A stretch of DNA of 11,160 nt from Acidimicrobiaceae bacterium (GTDB taxonomy: Bacteria; Actinomycetota; Acidimicrobiia; Acidimicrobiales; Palsa-688). The notes under the pieces are model-generated. The model searched no databases. It had not been told where the DNA came from and worked only from the letters and a program-made list of their open reading frames with translations. The position numbers were made by a program, and so were the translations under genes. Positions within the stretch are counted from its first letter, which is position 1. Each line of letters starts with the position of its first letter. The stretch covers positions 4,854 through 16,013 of the forward strand of contig PMHU01000069.1 of NCBI GenBank assembly GCA_003156795.1. Direction: 5' to 3'. Shown here piece by piece: positions 5,153-11,160 of the stretch.

Positions 5153-6676
5153 GTGAACGACTTGCTCATCGATCAACTGAGCCTCATGGCCGAACATTTT
5201 CCCGACGAGTGCGGCTACTTGGACGTGTCGACGGGCAGGGGCATCACGTTCGCGGAATGGGATCGCGAGTCCGACCGGCTGGCGCGGGGGCTGCTGGACG
5301 CGGCGGTACACAAGGGCGAGAGGGTGGCCGTCTACATCAGCTCCGAGGAAGTGCTCGAGTGGATCGTCGCTTACGCGGCGGTGCACAAGGCGGGCGCGGT
5401 GGCCGTGCCGACAAATACCCGCCTGGCGCCGCGGGAGCTCCGCTATCAGCTGGACCATTCCGGTGCTGTCGCGGCCTTCGCCGGGATGGCAGAGGCAACG
5501 AAGCTCGCCGAAGCGCGACCGGGCCTACCGAACCTGCGCTGGATGACCACCACGGCCGACCCGCCACCTGAGGGCTTCAACGGGTGGGCGTCGGTGGGCA
5601 CCGGTGACGGAGACGTTCGAGCGGCCGTCGAAGCAGACGACGTGGCCGACATCATGTACACGTCGGGCACGACCGGCCGCCCCAAAGGCGTCGTGGTCCG
5701 CCACAGCAACGTCGCCATGGTCCCCAACGGGCTGCCCCGGTGGACGGGCGGGGGTTGGTTGCACGCGTCGCCGTTGTTTACCTTCGCCGGCATCGCCTCG
5801 ATCTACAACCCCATGAAGTTGGGCATGACCGGTATGTTCCAACCCCGCTTCGATGCAGGCGCGTGGCTCGAGCACGTCGAGGAGTGCCGGCCCACCGCCG
5901 TATTCCTGGTACCGGCGATGGCCCAGCTCCTCCTGGCCCATCCGAGGTTCGCGGCGGCAGACCTGTCGAGCATCACGCTCGCATCCCTCGGGAGCGCACC
6001 TCTGGCGCCCGACGTGATGCGTCGCCTGCAGGAGCGCCTGCCTCGAGCTTGGGTCTCCAACAATTGGGGCATGACCGAGGCCGGGTCCGCGTATTGCGTC
6101 CTGCCCCCCGACGAAGCGGCCCGGAGGATCGGCTCAGTCGGCAAGCCGGTCCCGCCCGTGCAGCTCCGCGTGATCGACGAAGACGGTTCTCCGCTTCAAG
6201 CCGGCGAGGTCGGCGAGCTAATAGTGTCCAACCCCGGCCGCGAGCGCGAGTACTTCAATGATCCCGACGCCACCGCCAGCACGTGGAGGGACGGCTGGCT
6301 GCACACCGGAGATCTGGCCCGGCTCGACGACGACGGGTACCTCTACATAGTCGGGCGGAAAAAGGACGTGATCATAAGGGGCGGCAACAACATCCATTCG
6401 GGCGACGTGGAAGCCGTTCTGATGGAATACCCGGGCGTGCAGGAAGCCGCGGTGGCCGGCGTGCCTCACCCGGTGCTCGGCGAGGACGTCGTGGCGTGGG
6501 TCGTGGGTGCTCCCGGGGCCCGACTCGACCGGGATGACGTGCGGAGGTTCCTGGTCCCCCGGCTGTCGGACTACAAGATCCCGCGGGAAATCAACTTCGT
6601 CGACGAGTTGCCGCGCAACGCCACCGGCAAAGTGCTCAAGCACGCCCTGGTGGAAGGTCGCTCGCAGCCGGCTTGA
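5153..6676 (+). CDS. Acyl-CoA synthetase (AMP-forming fatty-acid/carboxylic acid-CoA ligase) 2
   Basis: A second ANL-superfamily ligase, 507 residues, close to the usual length for the bacterial FadD-like and cyclic-acid CoA ligases. It converts a free acid, ATP and CoA to acyl-CoA, AMP and pyrophosphate. Motifs: P-loop MYTSGTTGRPKG at 168-179; A5 NWGMTE at 304-309; A7 WLHTGD at 382-387; hinge and A8 GRKKDVIIRGGNNIHSGDVE at 401-420; and A10 LPRNATGK with catalytic Lys493. The A8 end reads HSGDVE where most relatives have YPxEVE, a mild variation. GTG 5153-5155 was chosen because VNDLLIDQLSLMAEHFPDE is a typical family N-terminus; the frame runs open upstream through the operator. AGG in the operator is the only, weak, ribosome site. 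It converges on the dehydrogenase at 6681 with four bases between stops. Confidence 0.93.
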   Translation: MNDLLIDQLSLMAEHFPDECGYLDVSTGRGITFAEWDRESDRLARGLLDAAVHKGERVAVYISSEEVLEWIVAYAAVHKAGAVAVPTNTRLAPRELRYQLDHSGAVAAFAGMAEATKLAEARPGLPNLRWMTTTADPPPEGFNGWASVGTGDGDVRAAVEADDVADIMYTSGTTGRPKGVVVRHSNVAMVPNGLPRWTGGGWLHASPLFTFAGIASIYNPMKLGMTGMFQPRFDAGAWLEHVEECRPTAVFLVPAMAQLLLAHPRFAAADLSSITLASLGSAPLAPDVMRRLQERLPRAWVSNNWGMTEAGSAYCVLPPDEAARRIGSVGKPVPPVQLRVIDEDGSPLQAGEVGELIVSNPGREREYFNDPDATASTWRDGWLHTGDLARLDDDGYLYIVGRKKDVIIRGGNNIHSGDVEAVLMEYPGVQEAAVAGVPHPVLGEDVVAWVVGAPGARLDRDDVRRFLVPRLSDYKIPREINFVDELPRNATGKVLKHALVEGRSQPA

Positions 6677-6680
6677 CGCC

Positions 6681-7796
6681 CTAGGCGGGGCCGAGGACCA
6701 GATCGGCCAGGCGGCGACGGTTCCATGCCTGGTTGCCGAACAGAACGTCGTTTTGCTTGACGCGTCGAAACAGCAGGTGACAGTCGAGGTCCCAGGTGAA
6801 GCCGACGCCACCGTGGACCTGGATGTTCTCCGCAGTAACCATGATGGCGGCCTCGGCCACGAACGCCTTGCATGCCGCGGCTGCGGGCTGGCGGCTGGGA
6901 TCGTCGACCTGGCTGGCCCACGCGGCCCAGTGGGTGCCGACCCGGGCCAGCTCGAGCTGGTGGAGCATGTCGACGATCTTGTGCTTGATGGCCTGGAACG
7001 TGGCGATGGGGCGATCGAACTGCACCCGCTGTTTCGAGTACTCGATCGCCATGTTGAGGGCCCGCTCCCCGGCGCCGACGGTCTCGGCACACAGCGCCAC
7101 CGCAATGTCGTCGCCGACACGCGCCAGCAGAGCCGTCTGGTCGCCCGAGGGTCCGACGCGTCGCGCCGGCCTGGCGTCGAGCGCCAGCCGGGCGACCTTC
7201 CGGGTGACGTCGAGCGCCGGCACCAGCTCTCCCTGGGGATCGTCCACGACGAACGCGGCCAGACCATCCGACGTCTGGGCCGCCACGATGACGAAGTCGG
7301 CCGCGTGCCCGTCCACTACGACCGGCTTGACCCCGTTCAGCTCCCACCCGCCGGCCGAAGCTCCGGTCCCTGGAGCGAGGGGCCGGGCGGTCGTCGCCAC
7401 CGATGCCAGCGGGTCGCCGGAGCCGACCTCGCCGAAGGCCACGGTGCCACGCCGGTCTCCAGACGCCAGGTCACTCTGCAGGCCTTCCTCCCCCAATCGG
7501 ATCGCCGCCAACGTGGCCGCGACCGACGACGAGAAAAACGGACCCGGCAGAGGGATCTTGCCCATTTCCTCCTGGAGCACCACGAGGTCGACCATTCCCA
7601 GTCCCGCCCCCCCGAGCGCTTCGGGCACGAGGGCACTCGGCCACCCAAGTGCAGAGACTGACGACCACCACTCGTCGGTGTAACCGCGGTCGTCGTCGAT
7701 CATGGCCCTCACGTAGGCGTTGGTCTCGGACCGGGCCAGGAACGTCCGGACCGTGTCGCGCAACGCTTCCTGCTCGGCGCTGAAAGTGAAGTCCAC
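6681..7796 (-). CDS. Acyl-CoA dehydrogenase 1, likely non-catalytic partner subunit
   Basis: This 371-residue protein has the whole acyl-CoA dehydrogenase fold: helical N-domain from VDFTFSAEQEALRDTVRTFL, a middle beta-domain (about 115-205), and a C-domain with EYSKQRVQFDRPIATFQAIK (252-271) and QVHGGVGFTWDLD (326-338). By hand alignment neither usual base position holds Glu: Ile231 lies at the helix-G site used by isovaleryl-CoA dehydrogenase, and Phe353 at the medium-chain-type site. It may therefore be the partner subunit of a heterotetramer with the divergent enzyme at 7873. GTG 7794-7796 was chosen because the next gene starts with the same VDF-S-E-Q pattern; a longer start at 7820 would sit in the operator. 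No ribosome site is seen, and TAGTCT lies eight bases upstream, as in leaderless genes. Confidence 0.88.
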   Translation of the reverse strand: MDFTFSAEQEALRDTVRTFLARSETNAYVRAMIDDDRGYTDEWWSSVSALGWPSALVPEALGGAGLGMVDLVVLQEEMGKIPLPGPFFSSSVAATLAAIRLGEEGLQSDLASGDRRGTVAFGEVGSGDPLASVATTARPLAPGTGASAGGWELNGVKPVVVDGHAADFVIVAAQTSDGLAAFVVDDPQGELVPALDVTRKVARLALDARPARRVGPSGDQTALLARVGDDIAVALCAETVGAGERALNMAIEYSKQRVQFDRPIATFQAIKHKIVDMLHQLELARVGTHWAAWASQVDDPSRQPAAAACKAFVAEAAIMVTAENIQVHGGVGFTWDLDCHLLFRRVKQNDVLFGNQAWNRRRLADLVLGPA

Positions 7797-7804
7797 GACC
7801 GGGA

Positions 7805-7810
7805 AGACTA
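7805..7810 (-). promoter_or_regulatory. Possible -10 box for leaderless dehydrogenase 1
   Basis: TAGTCT on the minus strand fits TAnnnT and lies eight bases before the GTG at 7796, so transcription could begin at the start codon. The operator dyad directly upstream would cover the region of its -35. Confidence 0.4.
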
Positions 7811-7812
7811 AC

Positions 7813-7830
7813 CCTGACACGAGCGTCAGG
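7813..7830. promoter_or_regulatory. Operator copy 4 between the divergent dehydrogenases
   Basis: CCTGACACGAGCGTCAGG is a perfect inverted repeat with 6-bp arms and a 6-bp spacer, the most symmetric of the four copies. It sits in a 76-bp gap, 16 bp upstream of the leftward start and 42 bp upstream of the rightward start. A further half-site CCTGACG (7867-7873) runs into the rightward GTG. Confidence 0.7.
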
Positions 7831-7859
7831 AAGCCGGGCGGGTCCCGACCAAAGCGCGT

Positions 7860-7865
7860 TAGCGT
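7860..7865 (+). promoter_or_regulatory. Possible -10 box for leaderless dehydrogenase 2
   Basis: TAGCGT fits TAnnnT and lies seven bases before the GTG at 7873, the spacing expected if transcription begins at the start codon. No ribosome site precedes this gene. No convincing -35 is seen. Confidence 0.4.
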
Positions 7866-7872
7866 TCCTGAC

Positions 7873-9072
7873 GTGGACTTCGCCTACTCGCCGGAAGACC
7901 AGCAGTTCCGGGCCGAGTTGCGGGATTGGCTGGACGCCAACCTGCCCGACTTTCTCGAGGAGGGGGAGATCGGCCCAGTCCAGGAGGACCCCACCCGCCG
8001 AACCATGCAGCGACGTCAAGCGTGGCAGCGCCGACTCAACGAAGGCAGATGGGCGGCCATCAACTGGCCCCGGGAGTGGGGCGGCCGTGAAGCCACCATC
8101 ATGCAGAACTTCATCTACTCGGAGGAGATGTCCCAAGCCAAGGCACCCGGCGTCTACAACGCCAACGGGATATGGCAGATCGGGCCGATGATCCTGCGGT
8201 GGGGCACGGAGGAACAGAGGCAGCGGTGGCTTCCTGGCATACTCGACGCCCAAGAGCACTGGTGCCAGGGCTTCAGCGAGCCGGAGGCGGGTAGCGATCT
8301 CGCCAACCTCCGCACCCAAGCGATACGGGACGGCGAGGTCTACGTTCTCAACGGGCGCAAGATCTGGATTTCCACCGCCCACCTGGCCAAGTGGGGACTT
8401 TTCCTGGTGCGGACCGACCCGACGGCCATCGCCCGGGGGGTCAAGCACGAGGGCATCACCGCGCTGATCGTGGACATGGACGGGCCCGGGATCGAGTCCC
8501 ACCCCATAAGAGATCTGACGGGAGACCGCCTCTTCAACGAGGTGGTCTTCACCGACGCCCCGGTCCCAACGGCCAACCTTCTCGGCGACGAGGGCAGCGG
8601 CTGGTTGGTCGCCATGGGCACCCTCGGCCACGAGCGGGTGGGCACGGCCGGTATGGCGATCGGGCTCAAGGCCGAGCTCGACGGGATGATCGCGTCCGCC
8701 CGTCAACACAACCCTGAAGCGCTTTCGGACCCCGACATCCGCGACCGGGTGGCGCGGGCGTGGACCCAGATCGAGCTGACCAGGCTGCTCAACGCCCGCG
8801 CCCTTTCGAAGGTGTTGAAGGGTGAAAAGACCTGGCCCGAGGTCCCCCTCGCCAAGCTGCAGTGGAGCTTCCTTTCCCAGACCTTGGCCGAGCTCAACGT
8901 CGACATGCTGGGACCTCTGGGAATCCTGGACAAGGGCGGCCCCGACGCAGTAGAGAGCGGCCACGCGGCTCACAACTACCCGTGGCAGCGGTACACCTCG
9001 ATCGGCGCCGGGGCGACTGAAGTGCAAAAGAACATCATCGCCGACAAGGCGATCCGGCTGCCTCGGCGCTGA
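7873..9072 (+). CDS. Acyl-CoA dehydrogenase 2, likely catalytic subunit
   Basis: This 399-residue FAD-dependent dehydrogenase would introduce the alpha-beta double bond into an acyl-CoA. It resembles the actinobacterial FadE17/FadE29-like group: INWPREWGGREATIMQ (63-78), WCQGFSEPEAGSDLANLRT (130-148, the FAD/substrate loop), NGRKIWIST (160-168), FNEVVFTDAPVP (221-232), and the C-terminal GATEVQKNIIADKAIRLPR. Glu254 in LGHERVGTAG lies at the helix-G position used as catalytic base by isovaleryl-CoA dehydrogenase; the alternative medium-chain-type site is Ala. GTG 7873-7875 matches the family N-terminus (VDFAYSPEDQQFRAELRDWL), and the frame is open but unlike the family upstream. It leads the operon with the SDR and zinc ADH. 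FadE29-like partners usually form heteromers, here perhaps with the gene at 6681. The substrate is unknown. Confidence 0.92.
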   Translation: MDFAYSPEDQQFRAELRDWLDANLPDFLEEGEIGPVQEDPTRRTMQRRQAWQRRLNEGRWAAINWPREWGGREATIMQNFIYSEEMSQAKAPGVYNANGIWQIGPMILRWGTEEQRQRWLPGILDAQEHWCQGFSEPEAGSDLANLRTQAIRDGEVYVLNGRKIWISTAHLAKWGLFLVRTDPTAIARGVKHEGITALIVDMDGPGIESHPIRDLTGDRLFNEVVFTDAPVPTANLLGDEGSGWLVAMGTLGHERVGTAGMAIGLKAELDGMIASARQHNPEALSDPDIRDRVARAWTQIELTRLLNARALSKVLKGEKTWPEVPLAKLQWSFLSQTLAELNVDMLGPLGILDKGGPDAVESGHAAHNYPWQRYTSIGAGATEVQKNIIADKAIRLPRR

Positions 9073-9085
9073 GACGGAGTTCCGG

Positions 9086-9889
9086 ATGCAACCGCCTTAC
9101 CGGGCGCTCATCACCGGCGCGTCTTCGGGCATCGGCGCCGCCACGGCCAAGCTGCTGGCCAGATCCGGAGCTACCGTCGGTCTGGTCGGCCGGCGCGCCG
9201 ACCGGCTGAGCGCGGTATTGGCGGACTGCCAGGTCCACTCGCCGGCGAGCCGGATGTGGGTGGCGGACTTGGGCGACCTGCAGGCCGCAGAAGATCTCGC
9301 CGACCACGCGTGGGAAACCCTGGGCGGCCTGGACGTGCTGATCAACAACGCGGCCGTCCCGAAGGTCACGTCGGTGACCGCCCTCACGCCCGCCGTCGTC
9401 GAGGACGTCATGGCCGTGAACTTCTTCTCGCCCGTCCGAATGACATTGCGGGTATTGCCCCGCATGCTCGAACGCGGCCGGGGCGTCATCGTCAACGTGG
9501 CCAGCGTCGGCGGGCGCGTCGGCGTCGCCCGCGAGGCCGCTTACTCCGCCAGCAAGTTCGCCCTGAGCGGATGGAGCGAGTCGATGGCCATGGACTTGCA
9601 CGACACGCCCATCGAGGTCCGGCTGATCCAGCCCGGGCCGATCGATACCGACATTTGGGACCGCCCTGGGGAGGATCGGGCCATTTACGACGGGCCGAAG
9701 GAGCCGCCCGAGTTGGTGGCGAACGGGATACTCGCAGCCATAGAGGGCGACCGATTCGAGCACTACCTGCCCGACTTGAGCGCCGTGATCGCATACAAGG
9801 TCGCTGACATCGACGGCTACATCGCAGCCGCGTCATTCACCGAGACGACGAGCAGCCCGCCGGCGTCTGACCGGAAGGAGTCCGAATGA
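9086..9889 (+). CDS. Short-chain dehydrogenase/reductase (classical SDR)
   Basis: This 267-residue cytoplasmic oxidoreductase has the complete classical SDR set: cofactor loop TGASSGIG at 10-17, DLGD at 61-64, NNAA at 87-90, Asn112, Ser140, and YSASK with Tyr153 and Lys157, then QPGPIDTDIW after strand 6. Two arginines after the second strand (GRRADR, 35-40) suggest NADP(H) rather than NAD(H). It could oxidise a hydroxyacyl-CoA or another alcohol made by the pathway, but reduction is equally possible. ATG 9086-9088 has GGAG (9076-9079) six bases upstream. It begins 13 bp after the dehydrogenase 2 stop, and its TGA overlaps the next ATG (ATGA), so the three genes are surely co-transcribed and coupled. 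The C-terminal tail after about residue 250 is probably disordered. Confidence 0.93.
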   Translation: MQPPYRALITGASSGIGAATAKLLARSGATVGLVGRRADRLSAVLADCQVHSPASRMWVADLGDLQAAEDLADHAWETLGGLDVLINNAAVPKVTSVTALTPAVVEDVMAVNFFSPVRMTLRVLPRMLERGRGVIVNVASVGGRVGVAREAAYSASKFALSGWSESMAMDLHDTPIEVRLIQPGPIDTDIWDRPGEDRAIYDGPKEPPELVANGILAAIEGDRFEHYLPDLSAVIAYKVADIDGYIAAASFTETTSSPPASDRKESE

Positions 9890-11127
9890 AGGCCTTGGTG
9901 TTCGGCGTAGCTGCCGAGCCGTGGACACCGCCGCCCGGGGCAGCAGAGAACCGCCTGCTCTCCAACCTGGCCGTGACACCGATGCGGCTGATGGACGTCG
10001 ACGACCCGCGCCCGTTGCGTCCTGACTGGGTCGTCACCAAGCCGCGGCTGGCTGGGATATGCGGGTCCGACTCCAAGATGGCGCTACTGGACTTCGGGGA
10101 CGAGGACTCGGACAACGCCATGGCCGGCTTGTGCAGCTTCCCGCAAGTCATGGGCCACGAAGTGGTAGCCGAGGTGGTCGAGCTCGGAAACGAAGCGGCC
10201 GGCGTGGGGGTCGGCGATCGGGTCGTGCTCAACCCGTGGCTCTCATGCGCTCCGCGCGGCGTGTCGCCGCTGTGCCCGTCCTGCGAATCCGGCGATTACA
10301 GCCTGTGCCACAACTTCGCTACTGGCCCCATCACGGCGGGCCTGCATACCGGCCTGTCCAGCGACGCCACGGGCGGCTTTGCCGAACTGATGCCCGCCCA
10401 TCGCAGCATGCTGTTCCCGGTTCCCGAATCGATCAGCGACGAAGACGCCGTGCTGGCCGACCCATTCGCGGTCTCCTTGCACGCCGTCACTCACCACCCG
10501 CCGCCGCGAGGCGGAAGGGCCGTCATCTACGGTGCGGGCGCCCTGGGCACCACCACCCTGGCCGTGCTCGGCGCCCTGTACCCAGACGTGGAAGTTGCAG
10601 TGATCGCCCGCTTTACCGCCCAGGCGGAATTGGCGACTTCTTTAGGGGCCGCCCTCGTGATCGATCCCGAAGACCGCTTGACGGTGATCGAAGAGCTGGC
10701 CAAGTGGTCAGGGGGACGGCTGGTGGGCGGCACGACCGGCCTGCCCATGTGCCATCCCGGCGGGATCGACGTCGTCTACGACACGGTCGGCAAGCCCGAG
10801 ACGTTGGAAGTCGGCGTGCGGGTGCTTAGAGCCCGCGGCACGCTCGTCAAGACCGGCTTCCACGCCCCCGGTCGATGGGAGTGGAGCCCCCTGTATTTCA
10901 AGGAGCTGTCGTGGGTCGGTTCCAACGCCTTCGGGATCGAGGAGGTCGAGGGCCGGCGCCGACACGCCATCGAGCACTACTTCGATCTCGTCACCGACGG
11001 CCGCGTGGGAATAACAGCCATGCTCACCCACACTTTCCCGTTGGCGCAGTGGCGTGAAGCGTTCGCCACGATCGCCACCCAGGGTGAGACTGGGGCGGTC
11101 AAAGTGGCGATCGACCATCGCGTCTGA
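9886..11127 (+). CDS. Zinc-dependent alcohol dehydrogenase (MDR superfamily)
   Basis: This 413-residue medium-chain dehydrogenase has a GroES-like catalytic domain and a Rossmann domain. Catalytic zinc ligands are expected at Cys59 (GICGSD), His91-Glu92 (MGHEVV) and Asp192 (DPFAV). The structural-zinc cysteines are Cys121, 130, 133 and 141, so the first gap is C-x8-C instead of the usual C-x2-C, an insertion of six. The cofactor loop is GAGALG at 216-221. It would oxidise an alcohol to a ketone or aldehyde with NAD(P). The chain is longer than the roughly 350 residues typical of the family; the extra length is mainly residues 10-35 and 65-85. ATG 9886 overlaps the SDR stop as ATGA and has GGAAGGAG upstream. 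Its TGA falls in the first unit of a tandem repeat. The substrate is unknown. Confidence 0.92.
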   Translation: MKALVFGVAAEPWTPPPGAAENRLLSNLAVTPMRLMDVDDPRPLRPDWVVTKPRLAGICGSDSKMALLDFGDEDSDNAMAGLCSFPQVMGHEVVAEVVELGNEAAGVGVGDRVVLNPWLSCAPRGVSPLCPSCESGDYSLCHNFATGPITAGLHTGLSSDATGGFAELMPAHRSMLFPVPESISDEDAVLADPFAVSLHAVTHHPPPRGGRAVIYGAGALGTTTLAVLGALYPDVEVAVIARFTAQAELATSLGAALVIDPEDRLTVIEELAKWSGGRLVGGTTGLPMCHPGGIDVVYDTVGKPETLEVGVRVLRARGTLVKTGFHAPGRWEWSPLYFKELSWVGSNAFGIEEVEGRRRHAIEHYFDLVTDGRVGITAMLTHTFPLAQWREAFATIATQGETGAVKVAIDHRV

Positions 11128-11160
11128 CCTTGGCGCGTCTGACCTTGGCGCATCTGACCT
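11119..11160. repeat. 15-bp tandem repeat, 2.8 copies, cut by the window edge
   Basis: CGCGTCTGACCTTGG occurs at 11119-11133 and identically at 11134-11148; a third unit (11149-11160, one base different) is cut by the window end. The first unit contains the last codons and the TGA of the zinc ADH gene, so the repeat begins inside coding sequence and runs into the downstream gap. Its total length and function cannot be judged here. Confidence 0.85.

Noticed and set aside
4985..5458. The 158-codon upstream extension of ligase 1
   Set aside because: It overlaps the start of ligase 2 on the other strand, crosses the operator and has no similarity to ligase N-termini. The family sequence begins at the GTG at 4984.
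6677..6680. A search for a terminator between the convergent ligase 2 and dehydrogenase 1 genes
   Set aside because: The gap is four bases long and no stem-loop with a T-tract is present, so no terminator is reported.
7471..9027. A 518-codon open frame on the minus strand opposite dehydrogenase 2
   Set aside because: It is antisense to a gene with full acyl-CoA dehydrogenase motifs and has no domain of its own.

Overview
The window is about two-thirds G+C and nearly fully coding. It has frequent GTG and TTG starts, very short gaps, and two starts that look leaderless behind TAnnnT -10 boxes. This suggests a high-GC actinobacterium, perhaps of the Acidimicrobiia or a mycobacterium-like lineage; the lineage is inference from gene style. 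There are eleven confident or partial genes and no RNA gene, insertion sequence, phage gene or CRISPR array. No stretch over 300 bases lacks a gene.

Layout. Positions 1-201 (-) hold the start of a D-aminoacylase-type amidohydrolase that runs off the window. It is divergent from a FAS1-type hotdog dehydratase (279-779 +), which meets a MaoC hydratase (792-1211 -) tail to tail. The MaoC gene is the last of a leftward operon: TetR regulator (2478-3122 -), ACMSD-type amidohydrolase (1254-2441 -), MaoC. Upstream of it is a leftward acyl-CoA ligase (3266-4984 -), perhaps preceded by a 29-codon small ORF (4981-5070 -). A second acyl-CoA ligase (5153-6676 +) is divergent from the first. It converges on an acyl-CoA dehydrogenase (6681-7796 -), which is divergent from a second one (7873-9072 +). 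The latter leads a tight rightward operon with an SDR (9086-9889 +) and a zinc alcohol dehydrogenase (9886-11127 +). A 15-bp tandem repeat starts at the last stop codon and reaches the window edge.

How it fits together. The gene set can activate a carboxylic acid to its CoA ester (two ligases), desaturate it (two dehydrogenases), hydrate the enoyl-CoA (two hotdog proteins) and oxidise hydroxyl groups (SDR, zinc ADH). Two amidohydrolases may act on amide, ring or carboxyl groups. No thiolase is present, so the pathway continues elsewhere. The substrate cannot be read from the sequence.

The main discovery is regulatory. A dyad TGACA-N5-GTCA occurs four times (222-237, 3230-3245, 5128-5143, 7815-7830), once in each of the four intergenic regions that should carry promoters, and three copies end in CGTCAGG. 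This is the expected pattern if the TetR protein controls the whole window, including its own gene. Two further signals are a dehydrogenase pair in which only one partner keeps a recognisable catalytic glutamate, and hotdog halves encoded convergently. Both suggest heteromeric enzymes like those of actinobacterial steroid side-chain degradation.
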